A stretch of 64,000 nt of DNA, from positions 57,143,326 to 57,207,325 of the forward strand of contig CM070501.1 in the NCBI GenBank assembly GCA_036346375.1, in the 5' to 3' direction. This document shows positions 1 to 10,513 of this stretch, in pieces; within the stretch, counting starts at the first letter, position 1; every line of letters begins with the position of its first letter. The stretch comes from Guadua angustifolia (lineage: Eukaryota > Streptophyta > Magnoliopsida > Poales > Poaceae). The notes beneath the pieces were generated by a model that had not been told where the DNA came from, made no database searches, and worked only from the letters and a program-made list of their open reading frames with translations. A program made the translations under genes and the position numbers.

Positions 1-197
1 TAACTGTAGAAATTATATTCAATTTCAAAACTAAAACAGTAAGAATCAGCTCAATCGGATCTACGGATCTAAAGTTATGACCTTCACAAGCTAATTATAT
101 AAGATAATGACGGTATTATGAACTGTATGGCCGAATCTACGTGGTATGCCGTGGCCTAACCGCATACTCCCAGATCCGCCTCGCATAGAGCTCACGG
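1..197. other. no recognised gene
   Basis: AT-rich sequence upstream of the NAC-like exon. I see no start codon, TATA box or transposon terminus that I would defend. Confidence 0.4.
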
Positions 198-344
198 CGC
201 TAGCTCGCTTCCGGTTCCACCCCATCGACGAGGAGCTTGTGCGGCACTACTCGCGGCAAGATCACCGGCCAGATCAAGTCCGAGATCGAGGTTATCCCGG
301 AGATCGACGTCAGCAGGCGTAGCCGTGGACCTCCCAGCTCCCAA
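198..344 (+). pseudogene. broken NAC-domain first-exon fragment
   Basis: The reading frame at the start gives RFHPIDEELVRHY, which matches NAC subdomain A (consensus FRFHPTDEELV.HYL). One frame over it continues as GKITGQIKSEIEVIPEIDV, matching subdomain B of NAC transcription factors. A further shift is needed to recover the PWDLP-like stretch before a GT donor at 345. NAC proteins are plant-specific DNA-binding transcription factors in the nucleus. At least two frameshifts are present, the start codon is missing, and no second NAC exon (subdomains C-E) was found downstream, so this is a fragment or pseudogene. The family call is fairly safe; which NAC gene it came from is not. Confidence 0.65.
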
Positions 345-1394
345 GTACTCTTCTGTTTTCCGATTTTGGTTTTTTTTGTTGACCGCTCTTTTGTAGTCAA
401 ATTTAGGCCTCGCAAGTTTCTAGGGTTTCTTTTGTGGTTTTGGATCTTACTGAGTAGAGATTGCTAGATATGTATGGTATGGTACGAGGAGGACTAGAAG
501 AGTATTCATAAGGAGAAGTTCTTGCAGACTTCAAACTGTTGAATTGTATTAGACGAAAAATTCAATAATGGCTAGAAGCATTTGAGTAGGGCATGTGTTC
601 AACATGATGATTATGCATGAAAGCGTAGGATGTGCAGGTGTTTGATTTGTGTTGGTGATGTGAACTCATGGGCTACTGTGTCCTTAGATGTATGTAGCAG
701 GAGAGCATGAGCAAACCAACGAGATCCCTTATATGGCTCTAATTTTTGATGTGGTATCAGTTTTGAAGTGGTTATGGTATCGTTTTAATGTGTGTTGGAG
801 GGTGTCGTTATATGGTAACGTAGAAATTCGGTTTATCGAAAAACCAAATTAACCGAATCGAATTAAATCATTTTTTCAACTCTAGGCTGAAAATTTCGAT
901 TATTAATTTTTAAAACCGAAATATTTTAAAACCAAATAAACCGGAAAAAAACAGATCAAACCGAACCCGCCTACCCTAATCACCGGCTAGAGGCGCGACG
1001 ATTGCCGCGGTAGGCACGCAGAGAAAACGAGATCCGGGGGGCACTTTTGTAATAAGCTGCAACATGCATATATGTGTACGCGAGATTCCTTCATCAGTTG
1101 TCGTGTGCATGTAGGTGACAAAGGCAGCACGGGAGCTTCTTGCGTTTCCTGCCATGCCATGTTACGTACATTGCCATGTCGCCAAGCTTCCCATCGACTA
1201 GCTACGCACTACCGACGGCGGCCGGCACTGACTGCACCAATAGTGGTTTGAGAATGTTCCAACAACCGGCCCCTACCCACGTAGCCAACCACGTACTGCT
1301 TACTGCATGTGTCGTCTCTGATATTGCCAGTACTAGCTAGCCATGTGGCTAATGATACAACTAAATACACAACAAGAAGCCACTTATCAACTGC

Positions 1395-1398
<4 letters not shown>
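345..1398. other. gene-free AT-rich stretch
   Basis: This follows the NAC-like exon and could be its former intron. The only structure I see is the hAT-like remnant at about 815-985. Short open frames here have no recognisable domain. Confidence 0.4.
815..985. mobile_element. hAT-like non-autonomous remnant
   Basis: The stretch is built from motifs such as AACCGAAT and ACCGAAAT, and its right edge reads CCGCCTACCCTA. The hAT-like element at 26882-27407 has the same composition and a comparable terminus (TAGGNNTRGGCA type). The left end is not resolved, so this is a partial copy. Confidence 0.4.

Positions 1399-1434
<36 letters not shown>
1399..1434. repeat. (TA)n microsatellite
   Basis: Uninterrupted alternating TA tract of about 36 bp. 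Similar tracts flank nearly every MITE in the first 17 kb. Confidence 0.9.
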
Positions 1435-1438
<4 letters not shown>

Positions 1439-1860
1439 TATAACTACTTCTTTACTTATCGAGAGATAATAGCCTCTATGCCATGTATGCAGATACGCTA
1501 TACACGCGATCGGAGGTACGGTTTGGGTACGATTGTAGATCTGAGTATATAAGAACATGTGATAGTAAGAACATGGTATATTTACTTTTAATGTTATGTA
1601 TATTATTGCGCCAGCGTCCAAGACTCGCGTAAGTATGACGAGCGAATAGTTTATTGCAAAAACTGCGAAACCAATAAATTATAAATGAATCAGTGCTGAA
1701 ATAATCTGTTTTTTCATTTGGCTTTCGCTTTAGTGATATCTTATACCATTGGTGTTTAGTAGCCCCTAAAGTGATAAAGTAGACTTCATGTTCAGTCTCT
1801 GAATTTCGTATTATATAGAATGTAGTATATATACACTCTTGGAGCCACTTCATAAGGAGT

Positions 1861-1862
1861 AA

Positions 1863-1925
<63 letters not shown>
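1861..1925. repeat. (AT)n microsatellite
   Basis: Nearly pure AT dinucleotide tract of about 64 bp. The sequence right after it (about 1940-2050: stop-start GGTGGTAT motifs, ACAACGTATA) resembles subfamily B of the MITE array at 6.66-9.61 kb, so a truncated copy probably sits here. Confidence 0.85.
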
Positions 1926-1928
<3 letters not shown>

Positions 1929-2050
1929 ATTCGAGTAATTACATGGTCTCACAACGTATAAGTATCTCGTGATTTTGGGTATTACGTAGTATCTAATATA
2001 AATCATGTAGGTGGTATATAATTTTTGAGGTGGTATGTAATTTTAGAATT

Positions 2051-2489
2051 TTATGTATGTATAGATAATTAATTTGTTCAACATATTGCTTAGCTAGCTA
2101 GCCATGATTGTCCAATATATGGACCCTTCTCACGTCGTTTGTTGAAGTATAAAAGTGTACATATCCTCTGCCTAGCTTGCAGTTCATAGATATCAACGTA
2201 CGATAACATATTTCCTACTGAAAAATTAATTTTGCGCTCGAGACAGAAGTGCAATGCGTAAACACAGCTAATTTCGTATCATATATTGCTTCGAACTTCA
2301 TTGTCATGGAATATCCCCACATGATTTTGTTGGGTCCAATATATATCATATGGCGATGTGGCTCGAATTGCTTATGCTCCACGAGGCCGAAGGAGGGAGA
2401 TGATTGGCGGACAAGTCACAATAAGACAGCATAGGAGTTGTGCCTGAACTCCCCCACAACAAAAAAAATTCTATATATACACACACATA
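2051..2489. other. gene-free AT-rich stretch
   Basis: No domain-bearing reading frame and no complete transposon seen. It ends in the TA/CA-rich sequence that was the target of the Mutator-like element starting at 2499. Confidence 0.4.
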
Positions 2490-2754
2490 TTATATGTAGG
2501 AATATATCTAATACTCAATGGGTACTAAGAGGCTGCTAAATGGCTAACTTCCTATCAGCAGCCATCGGATGGAGAATCAATGGCCCTAATTGATTAAGGT
2601 GGAAATCCTCTTCACCACTTAAACCATTTTACACAGAACCCCTCAATTTTTTCCCCGTCTGTTCGTTTTCCTTTTGCCCCAAGTCTGTTCGTTTTCCTTT
2701 TGCCCCGATCGCTGCATACTCCCCACGTCCTCCCCTGGGCACGACCGGCGCCCT

Positions 2755-2975
2755 GCCTCCTACCCACGGCCGGCGCGGCTCCCCACCTCCTCCCCACGGC
2801 CGGCGCGGCGTCCACCTCCTCCCCAAGTCCGGCGCGGCTCCCCGTCTCGTCCCCATGTCCGGCGCGGCGTCTTCCCCACGGCCGGCGACGGCGACCCGCC
2901 TCCTCCCCACGGACGGCGCAGCGTCCGCCTCCTCCCCACGGCCGGCGCCGGCGACCCGCCTCCTCCCCACGGATT
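2755..2975. repeat. GC-rich minisatellite in left inverted arm
   Basis: Roughly 30-bp units built on CCTCCTCCCCACGGCCGGCG repeat about seven times with variation. The reverse complement of the same array lies at about 4080-4395 in the other arm. The long proline/arginine-rich open frames across it come from the repeat periodicity and are not taken as genes. Confidence 0.8.
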
Positions 2976-3125
2976 AGTTGGAGCTTGTTTTAGTTGGAGC
3001 TTGTTGAGAACTTCAATGGAACATCGGCATCCGCAGTTTGTATTTAGTCATTTGCCTGAAGTGATAGGTTTTAGTAGTATAGAAATTATTTTATATGCAT
3101 AGCATATCCTCTGACAATTTCTGTC

Positions 3126-3218
3126 AAGCTTTACTTCACCATTGTACTCTTCCTTTGGTCTAGCAAATGGCTTGGTCACAGCGACATTTGGAAAGAGAAG
3201 TGCTCCGCACTTGTCTAA
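3126..3218 (-). other. exon-like captured stretch, unidentified
   Basis: On the minus strand this reads as a smooth coding-like peptide containing LLFPNVAVTKPFARPKEEY and GEVKLDRN, preceded by an AG acceptor-like site. Composition differs from the surrounding repeat. I do not recognise the family. Its position inside a transposon suggests a captured host exon, but that is inference. Confidence 0.3.
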
Positions 3219-3389
3219 TTTCTCTCTCTGAATCATTCATTTCATATCTGCCTGCTTTGTGCATTACTATATTTAACAAGTCAGAAGTCCCAACTCTTTC
3301 AAGCCACATTGGAAGCTCCATGATGAATTAGAGATAAATTTCATAATACACAAAAGATGTGAGAATTTTGACACGTGTGAAATGAATCT

Positions 3390-3560
3390 GTAATTTGACA
3401 TTTGTTCATACAAATTGATGAATTCAGTACATGGTGCTGCAAGCATTTGATCACTAGCTCCAGCAGCAGACCAAGAACTTCATCTTCTCTGACTGGTGCA
3501 TTGCAAAAGATGACAGGAAAAGGTGTGGTGTCAGCAAGACAAACGAAACTGCTATCATTC
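3390..3560 (-). other. second exon-like stretch in the Mutator-like element
   Basis: The minus strand reads FVCLADTTPFPVIFCNAP, then VREDEVLGLLLELVIKCLQ, with ordinary amino-acid composition. I cannot assign a family. It lies in the element's unique centre, in the same orientation as the stretch at 3126-3218, so both may derive from one captured gene. Confidence 0.3.
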
Positions 3561-3575
3561 ATCTGTCGTCTGTCT

Positions 3576-3815
3576 TCTTCTTTATCTTCTGAGAGAATGC
3601 AACTTCTTCCTCTGTTGTCTGTCTTCTTTATCTTCTTTATCTTCATCTGTTGTCTGTCTTCTGAGAGAATGCAACTTCTGAGAGAACTGCTATCATTCAT
3701 CTGTTGTCTGTCTTCTTTATCTTCTGAGAGAATGCAACTTCTTCTTTATCACTGTAAATTTCGTTGTTTTGAGTTCATCCAACTTCCGTCTTTATCTTCT
3801 GAGAGAATGCAAGGC
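3576..3815. repeat. irregular tandem repeat (CTTCTGAGAGAATGCAACTT)
   Basis: The motif TATCTTCTGAGAGAATGCAA, or a close variant, occurs at about 3582, 3654, 3717 and 3790, separated by CTGTTGTCTGTCTTC-rich spacers. This is an expanded simple sequence inside the Mutator-like element. The plus-strand open frame across it is repeat-driven. Confidence 0.75.
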
Positions 3816-4079
3816 ACAAAATTGACTGCTTAGTTTTCCCAAGTTCAGACTATCAAGTACATAAAGCATTGCCTAATAAATTTATCTCATACAGGGAGAA
3901 AATTCAGTCACCAGAACATCTTATGTTCAGCCATGAAATAAACTCATGAGATGGTTCCAGTCAAGTTTTAAAGTTTATCAGGGGCCATCCCCTTTGTAGC
4001 ACTGGAAAACACCAAAAACTACCAGTTTTGATGGTTTCATAATAAAATCGGCTGATTCGAGCAAAAGAGCAATGGGATG

Positions 4080-4395
4080 GCCATGGGAGGAAGACGCCGC
4101 GCCGGACGTGGGGACGAGACGGGGAGCCGCGCCGGCCGTGGGGAGGAGGCGGACGCTGCGCCGTCCGTGGGGAGGGAGGCGGGTCGCCGACGCCGGCCGT
4201 GGGGAGGAGGCGGACGCTGCGCCGTTCGTGGGGAGGAGGCGGGTCGCCGTCGCCAGCCGTGGGGAAGACGTCGCGCCGGCCGTGGGGACGAGACGGGGAG
4301 CCGCGCCGGACTTGGGGAGGAGGCGGACGCCGCGCCGGCCGTGGGGAGGAGGTGGGGAGCTGCGCCGGCCGTGGGTAGGAGGCGGGGCGCCGGTC
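4080..4395. repeat. GC-rich minisatellite in right inverted arm
   Basis: Reverse-complement counterpart of the array at 2755-2975, with units such as GGAGGAGGCGGACGC and CGCGCCGGCCGTGGGGA. It is longer than the left array, so repeat number has drifted between the two arms. Confidence 0.8.
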
Positions 4396-4849
4396 GTGCC
4401 CAAGGGAGGACGTGGGGAGTATGCAGCGATCGGGGGAAAAGGAAAACGAACAGACTTGGGGCAAAAGGAAAACGAACAGACGGAGAAAATATTGAGGGGT
4501 TCTGTGTAAAATGGTTTAAGTGGTGAAGAGGATTTCCACCTTAATCAATTAGGGCCATTGATTCTTCATTCGATGGCTGATGACAAGAGTTAGCACTTTA
4601 ACACCCATTTGGTCCATTAGCACTGGATATGTTCCCTTATATGTGTGTACATATGTATACATATACATACATATACATATACACACACACATACATATAT
4701 GGTAGCGCTTGCACGCAGATTAGGCTATTCCAGTGCTGGCTAAACGTACTTAGAAACACATGCAATAAAAACCATACTAAAAAATGCAACCTGATAGTAA
4801 ATCAAGAATACATTTTATTGTATTACTACCAAATCTATTACAGGTAATG

Positions 4850-6640
4850 CGTTGGTCAACACAACTGGTTAATGTGTATTGTATAGTTTGTACTTCATTT
4901 TAGCCATATCTTTTTATTGATAGCTCTGATTTGCAAATGGTTTCCATCAGTAGCTTACTGATGACGAGGAATAAAATAATATAAGTATCGCTATCAAATA
5001 CTAATTTTATTGACTGGAAAAAAGATTTTACTATTTTTATAACATAAAATTACTACATGTACAACTAGAAATTACTATCATATAGTATAATTAGAAAAAT
5101 CCTACATAAATCAGTTAATTGGCAGTAAAAACCCATAAAAACTATATATACAAGTTCTGAAAAAATCTTAAAAAATATCAAACATAGTTAATGTAAGTTT
5201 CTACAACCTTGTAAAATTTGAAGACCAAACTCAGTCGCAATTGAAAGATATGAAAATGACAGATTTACAATTCATCACTAATTAGTGCTTGTTAATTTCA
5301 TATCTTTCAAATAAGATTAATTTTTGTCTTCAAATTTTGTACAAATGTAGAATCTCATCTCTCTTATGTATGGTAATTTTTTTGAGAATTTTTCAATCAT
5401 TTTACAAAAGCGCTAACAAATAGAAATAAATTCTTATTCGTCAAAACCACATGTAAACATTTTAAAAAATTCTCAAAAAATTATCATAAGTATAGGAGGT
5501 GATATTCTACATCTCTATAAAATTTGAAGATCAAAATCAATCTCATTGAAAAATATAAAATTAACAAGCGCAAATCAGTGATGAATAGTAAATTTGTTCT
5601 TTTCATATCTTTGAAATGCAAGTGAGTTTGGTCTTCAAATTTTACAGTACTATAGAAGCTCACATCTCCTATGTATAATATTTTTTGTGAGGTTTTTAGA
5701 ACTTATACATATAGTTTTTCACAGATTTTTCCTGTCAAATAGCTTATATGTGTAGGATTTTTCAATTATACTTTATGGTAGTAATTTTCCTATTATACTG
5801 TCACGCCTGCTGTAAATTTTTACTATAGAGTATCTATAATTTTTGTATGTCGATCGGTACTCTTTACTGCAATAGAAATAACCTTATATGAAAATGACAA
5901 ATTTACTATTCATAATGATTAGCACTTGTCAATTTCATATCTTTCAAATGAAATTGATTTTTGTCTTCAAATTTTGGAAAGATGTACAATCTCACCTCCC
6001 CCATGTATGGTAATTTGTTAAAGATTTTTCAATTATTTTACTAGGGCACTAACAAATAGAAATAAATTCTTATTTATGAAAACCACATGTACAAGTTTTC
6101 AAAAATTCTCAAAAAATTATCATAAGTATGGGAGGTAAGATTTTACATCCTTATAAAATTTGAAGATCAGAATCAATCTCATTTGAAAGATATGAAATTA
6201 AAAATGCAAATCAATGGTGAATAGTAAATTTGTACTTTTCATATCTTTTAAATGCAAGTGAGTTTGGTCTTTAAATTTTACAAGGCTATAGAAGCTCACA
6301 TCCCCTATGCATGCTAATTTTTTGGAACTTATACATATAGTTTTCACATATTTTTACTACCAAATGGTTGATCTAGATAGAATTTTCCATTGATACTATA
6401 TAGTAGTAATTTCTAGTTTTAGATGTATTATCATGATAGTAATTTGCTTTACCATTCAGTAAAATTACTTTTTAATAGCATGACTTATATCATTTTATTT
6501 CTCTTGTCGTCAATAAGCTACTGGTGAAAACTATTTGCAAATCCGAGCTACTAATAAAAAGATATGGCTAACATAAAGAAGAAACAGATTCATGTACAAA
6601 CTACAATACGTATTAACTAGTAACTGATTCGGTAATAATT
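4850..6640. mobile_element. large foldback (inverted-repeat) element
   Basis: The left arm begins near GTATTGTATAGTTTGTAC and continues through AGCCATATCTTTTTATTGATAG. The right arm carries the reverse complement (CTAATAAAAAGATATGGCTA ... GTACAAACTACAATAC). Inside, alternately inverted units recur, built on TTTCATATCTTTCAAATG, GAGTTTGGTCTTCAAATTT and AGAAGCTCACATC, with ATCACTAATTAGTGC-type linkers. No coding capacity is seen. Similar AAACTCAATCGCATTTGAAAG blocks occur in the MITEs at 16-17.2 kb, so this looks like a compound foldback member of the same broad group. End positions are approximate. Confidence 0.6.
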
Positions 6641-6659
6641 GCATCTGTTGTTCTATTAT

Positions 6660-7595
6660 AAAATGTATTCATGATTTCTCACAACGTATAGGGTATCTCG
6701 TGCGACGAAGGGTATATACGTGTAGTATACAAGCAATGTTCGAAAATTCGATACTTGGCAGTGATATTGCGGCCAATATTGCGGTTGACGGCTATAAACG
6801 CAATGAATTCAGCCCTTGGCAGCCTGTTTGGCGGTTAGGCCGAAATTGAGGTCCTTGGCGGGCCTTAGCGATCCTTGGCGGGTCTTAGCGGTCTTTGGCG
6901 GTCCTTGGTGGTCAGCATAAAACTATGAGAAAGACCATTTTGATCTATTGTTTACATGACCGATGACCATAATTGAAAGATTCACGTAAAGTCGCCTCAA
7001 AATAAGGTACATTAAGTCGCTAACATAGTACTTACTACTTAGTTTATTACTTGATTAATTGAGTAGTATTTGTTCAAGTATTTTAGTTTAATATTCTACT
7101 TTAATATTTGATGTCTTGCAATTTGCAAATAACTAGAAAAGAAAACTAAAATTTTTTATTCATAATAAAATCAATAATATATATGAATTATATTAATTCT
7201 CGGTACGCAGGGCCAAAAGCCAAGATTCAAGAATTGCGCCCATAAATCTGCCTTGGCGCTGCAATGCTTCAATCACCTGTGAATCCACGAGCGAACTCTT
7301 GAACAACGTATACAAGTATATAAGATCATCTAGGTGGTATGTACATTTTCAGAGGTGGTATGCATATTTTTGGATATACTCCTTTTTATGTGTGTATATG
7401 AAGGTATTTACAAAATCGCTAAAAATCATGGACTCCCTTGCATTTTTTTTTTAGTGTGGCTCACACTGGAGTATCTTATAATTAGTGTATGAGTGTACCT
7501 AAAGTGATAAAGGAGTATTTCAAGTTCATTTAGGTGGTATTTCAGATGTGGGAGTAACTACTCCGGGGAATAAAAGATATTTTCATATATATATA
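6660..7595. mobile_element. TA-anchored MITE 1 (subfamily B), interrupted
   Basis: It shares ACAACGTATAGGGTATCTCG, ATCTAGGTGGTATGTAC and GTGGGAGTAACTACTCC with the copy at 9228-9608. The left end is incomplete. It is split by the 574-bp insertion at 6734-7307; removing that insertion and one 9-bp duplicate restores colinearity with the other copies. Confidence 0.65.
6734..7307. mobile_element. 574-bp insertion with 9-bp target duplication
   Basis: GTATACAAG is present at both edges (6725-6733 and 7308-7316) and only once in the uninterrupted sister MITE, so this is a bona fide insertion. Termini CAATGTTCGAAAATTCG and, reversed, GTTGTTCAAGAGTTCG form an imperfect inverted repeat. A 9-bp duplication favours a Mutator-like MITE. 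Near the left end a short tandem array of GGTCCTTGGCGGTC-like units (about 6840-6910) is present. No coding potential seen. Confidence 0.7.
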
Positions 7596-7602
7596 TATAT
7601 AG

Positions 7603-7985
7603 GAAAATGGTTCTATACTCTTAGAGTACGTACTCCCACCTTCAATATACCGCTTAACTGATATTATTATACCTCTTTATCCTTTTGTGTATACTCTAAC
7701 CCTGATTATAAGATATTCCAAAGTGAGTTCCACAAAAAATTTCATCAAAGTCCACCTTTTATAGCATAGTTTGTTTATATATTCTTTTCGATATGTAAAA
7801 GTGTATATAGCAAAAAAAAATATAGAACTCCGATGATTTTTTTCAACCATGTCACATTGGAGTATCTTAGAATCATTATTGGAGTATATAGAAAATGATA
7901 AAGAAGTATAATACTTTCATTTAAGTGGTATATTGAAGGTGGGAGTATGTACTCCAGAGAATCTGAAAAGGCTTCCTATATATAT
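7603..7985. mobile_element. TA-anchored MITE 2 (subfamily A)
   Basis: Foldback unit with outer motifs GTACTCCCACCTTCAATATACC on the left and, inverted, TATATTGAAGGTGGGAGTATG on the right. It is flanked by TATATATA on both sides. Shares most of its length with copies 3 and 5. Confidence 0.7.
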
Positions 7986-7994
7986 ATATATATA

Positions 7995-8359
7995 TAGGAA
8001 AATGATTCCATACTCACAGGTGTATGTACTCCCACCTCTAATATACCATTTAAATGATGTTATTATACCTCTTTATTTTGAGTATACTCTAATACTGATT
8101 ATAAGATACTCTAAAGTGAGTTCCATGAAAAATTTTATTAAAATCCACCCTTTATAGCATAATTTGTTTACATATTCATATACATATGGAAAAGGGTATG
8201 TAGCAAAAAAATAAAGGATCGATGAAATTTTTCTAATCATATTGCATTGGAGTATCTTAGAATTATTATTAGAGTATACCAAAAGTGATAAAGGAGTATA
8301 AAGCATTTATTTAAGTGGTATATTAGAGGTGGGAGTATGTACTCAGATATGGAAAAGGC

Positions 8360-8365
<6 letters not shown>
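7995..8365. mobile_element. TA-anchored MITE 3 (subfamily A)
   Basis: Same organisation as copy 2: ATGTACTCCCACCTCTAATA on the left, TATTAGAGGTGGGAGTATGT on the right. Separated from copy 2 only by a short TA tract and followed by a long (TA)n run at about 8363-8409. Confidence 0.7.

Positions 8366-8409
<44 letters not shown>
8363..8409. repeat. (TA)n microsatellite between MITEs
   Basis: About 46 bp of uninterrupted TA dinucleotides joining MITE 3 to MITE 4. Confidence 0.9.
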
Positions 8410-8414
<5 letters not shown>

Positions 8415-8761
8415 TTCTGCTCCCAGGTGTAGTTACTCCCACCTTTGAAATACCACCTAAACGAATTTGAAATACTCATTTATCACTTTGGCTACTACTA
8501 AATACAAGATATTCCAAGATGAACCACATAAAAATTGCAAGAGAATACGTAGTTTTAGTGTATCTTACGAATACCACTATATATATGAATATAAAAAGGA
8601 GTATGTCTAAAAAAAATACATACCACCTCTGAAAAAAGTAAATACCATCTAACTAGTCTTATATACTCGTATACTACACGTACATACCCTACGTTATGCG
8701 AGATACTCTCTACGTTGTGAGATACAACATATAGAGTACTAACTTCTCCCGGGAGTGTGCG

Positions 8762-8765
<4 letters not shown>
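8410..8765. mobile_element. TA-anchored MITE 4 (subfamily B, inverted)
   Basis: Reads as the reverse complement of copy 6: GTTACTCCCACCTTTGAAAT at the left is the inverse of ATTTCAGATGTGGGAGTAAC near 9550. The right side carries ACGTTGTGAGATAC. Followed by CT and AT dinucleotide runs (8762-8792). Confidence 0.65.
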
Positions 8766-8793
<28 letters not shown>

Positions 8794-8794
8794 G

Positions 8795-9162
8795 GAAGCA
8801 TTTTCCGCATTTCTAAAGTACATACTCCCACCTTCAATATACCAATTAAATGAAAGTATTATACATCTTTATCATTTTCGATATACTTCAATAACGATTC
8901 TAAGATACTCCAATGACATGGTTGAAAAAATATGAGAGCCCTATATTTTTTGCTATATACATTTTTACATATGTGAAAAGAATATATAAACAAATTATGC
9001 TATAAAGGTGGACTTTGATGAATTTTTTGTGAACTCACTTTGGAGTATCTTATAATCAATGTTAGAGTATACTCAAAAGGATAAAGAGGTATAATAATAT
9101 CATTTAAGCGGTATATTGAAGGTGAGAGTACGTACTCTCTGTGAGTATAGAACCATTTTCAT
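8795..9162. mobile_element. TA-anchored MITE 5 (subfamily A, inverted)
   Basis: ACATACTCCCACCTTCAATA on the left and TATTGAAGGTGAGAGTACGT on the right. Its interior is the inverse of copy 2 (ATGACATGGTTGAAAAAAT against ATTTTTTTCAACCATGTCA). Confidence 0.7.
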
Positions 9163-9227
9163 ATATATATATGTATATATATATATATGTATATATATAT
9201 ATGTATATATATATATGTATATGTATA

Positions 9228-9608
9228 TAAAGCCTCTTTTTTCTCTTGGGAGTAATTACTCCTTATATCGTATCTCTAATATATAGGGTATCTCATGTAT
9301 GACGGGAGGGTATGTACGCGTAGTATACGAGTATATAAGATCATCTAGGTGGTATGTGCATTTTTTCAGAGGTGGTATGCACATTTTTTAGACATACTCC
9401 TTTTTATGTGTATATATGAAGGTATTTGCAAAATACACTAAAAATCCTGGACTCTCTTGCAGTTTTTTCATGTAGCTCACATTGAAGTATCTTATATTTA
9501 GTGTATCAGTGTACCCAAAGTGATAAAGGAGTATTTCAAATTCGTTTAGATAGTATTTCAGATGTGGGAGTAACTATTCCCAGGAGTAAAAGGTATTTTT
9601 CCTATATA
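9228..9608. mobile_element. TA-anchored MITE 6 (subfamily B)
   Basis: Most complete subfamily-B copy: GGGAGTAATTACTCC on the left and TGGGAGTAACTATTCC on the right, with TATATATATA at the edges. An imperfect TATATATGTATA tract (9160-9226) separates it from copy 5. Confidence 0.7.
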
Positions 9609-10131
9609 TATATTCCTCATTCTTGATTGGCAACTTGCGACATATCATGTCTTCTATTGGGATCTTGAGTACAACTGGACTGTGAAAGAATCGATCAAGG
9701 TATGTGAAAGTATCAAGCAATGTACATATATTAATTTACTTTGCCTGCTTGTTTTGTGATATATATTAATCTTTAGGGCTCACTTTAGTACATATAAGTT
9801 GATGTATTAAATTCCCCTAAAAAAAGTTGATGTGTTAACTTGCTTGGAAAGAAAATACACGCAAGCCAAGCCCCAAAGAGTACGGTATTCTCTGTACATT
9901 TTTGTTAATTATTTACATGGCCCTACAATAAGCTGTATATGAACATGCTTGCAACAAACATTGACATGGCGCTACCGGCGGCCATTTTTGGATGGCATCT
10001 TGCACATGATCCTTCAATTCCTAGCTAGCCTTGACTTGGGCAATCTCAGTACAAGTGGCACACGATCGACGGATCGAGTACCAATTGCCATGTAAGCATA
10101 TGGTCAAGCATGATTCCATGTGCGATCGATG
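9609..10131. other. gene-free intergenic stretch
   Basis: No recognisable coding domain, RNA gene or transposon terminus. Confidence 0.4.
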
Positions 10132-10249
10132 ATTCAAGCTGTAGTCAACTTCTTGGCTATTTTTTTCGTCCTTCTTCCGGTGCAGAAATAATTCAAGCTG
10201 TAGTCAACTTCTTGGCTATTTCTTTCGTCCTTCTTCCGGTGCAGAAATA
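10132..10249. repeat. 59-bp tandem duplication
   Basis: Two adjacent copies beginning ATTCAAGCTGTAGTCAACTT and ending CCGGTGCAGAAATA. They differ only by T to C in the pyrimidine run, so the duplication is recent. Confidence 0.95.
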
Positions 10250-10476
10250 TATATTATGACGAGTGCTTGTCCGATGCACTGTTCATTCTATCAGACGTTT
10301 CTTGTAACATTTTGTTCAACGTGTGCAGCATCTGTTTACTGTGCCAATATTTTCTATTGTTATACCGTTATCGAAGAAAAATGTTGCACACATACGAAAA
10401 AAATATTGCATATACAAAAAAAATGTTACAAGTGTCTGAAATAATAAACGGTACATCGGATGTCCGAACACAAGTC

Positions 10477-10513
<37 letters not shown>
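10477..10513. repeat. (GT)n-(TA)n microsatellite
   Basis: Compound GT then TA dinucleotide run that forms the left edge of the foldback MITE starting at 10514. Confidence 0.9.

Larger units (their letters stand above)
2499..4636. mobile_element. Mutator-like element with ~0.5-kb terminal inverted repeats
   Basis: The left end (GGAATATATCTAATACTC) and the reverse complement of the right end (GGGAACATATCCAGTGC) are related, and the match continues inward for roughly 500 bp. It includes the stretch around GAATCAATGGCCCTAATTG, the CACTTAAACCATTTTACAC segment, and a GC-rich minisatellite. Flanks are TTATATGTA (2490-2498) and TTATATGTG (4637-4645), a 9-bp target duplication with one mismatch, which fits Mutator-like transposons. 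The unique centre (about 2990-4060) has no transposase domain that I recognise but contains exon-like minus-strand stretches, so it may be a gene-carrying (Pack-MULE-type) element. Terminus and target choice link it to the small foldback MITEs at 10.5 and 16-17 kb. Confidence 0.7.

Noticed and set aside
2674..3102. Pro/Arg-rich plus-strand frames
   Set aside because: Periodic translation of the minisatellite in the Mutator-like element arm.
3402..3833. 143-codon plus-strand frame with repeated SSERMQLL
   Set aside because: The peptide repeat follows the underlying DNA tandem repeat. The minus strand has the more coding-like composition in the first part.
4850..6640. foldback considered as a microRNA precursor
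   Set aside because: Far too long, multiply inverted and repeat-like; better explained as a foldback transposon.
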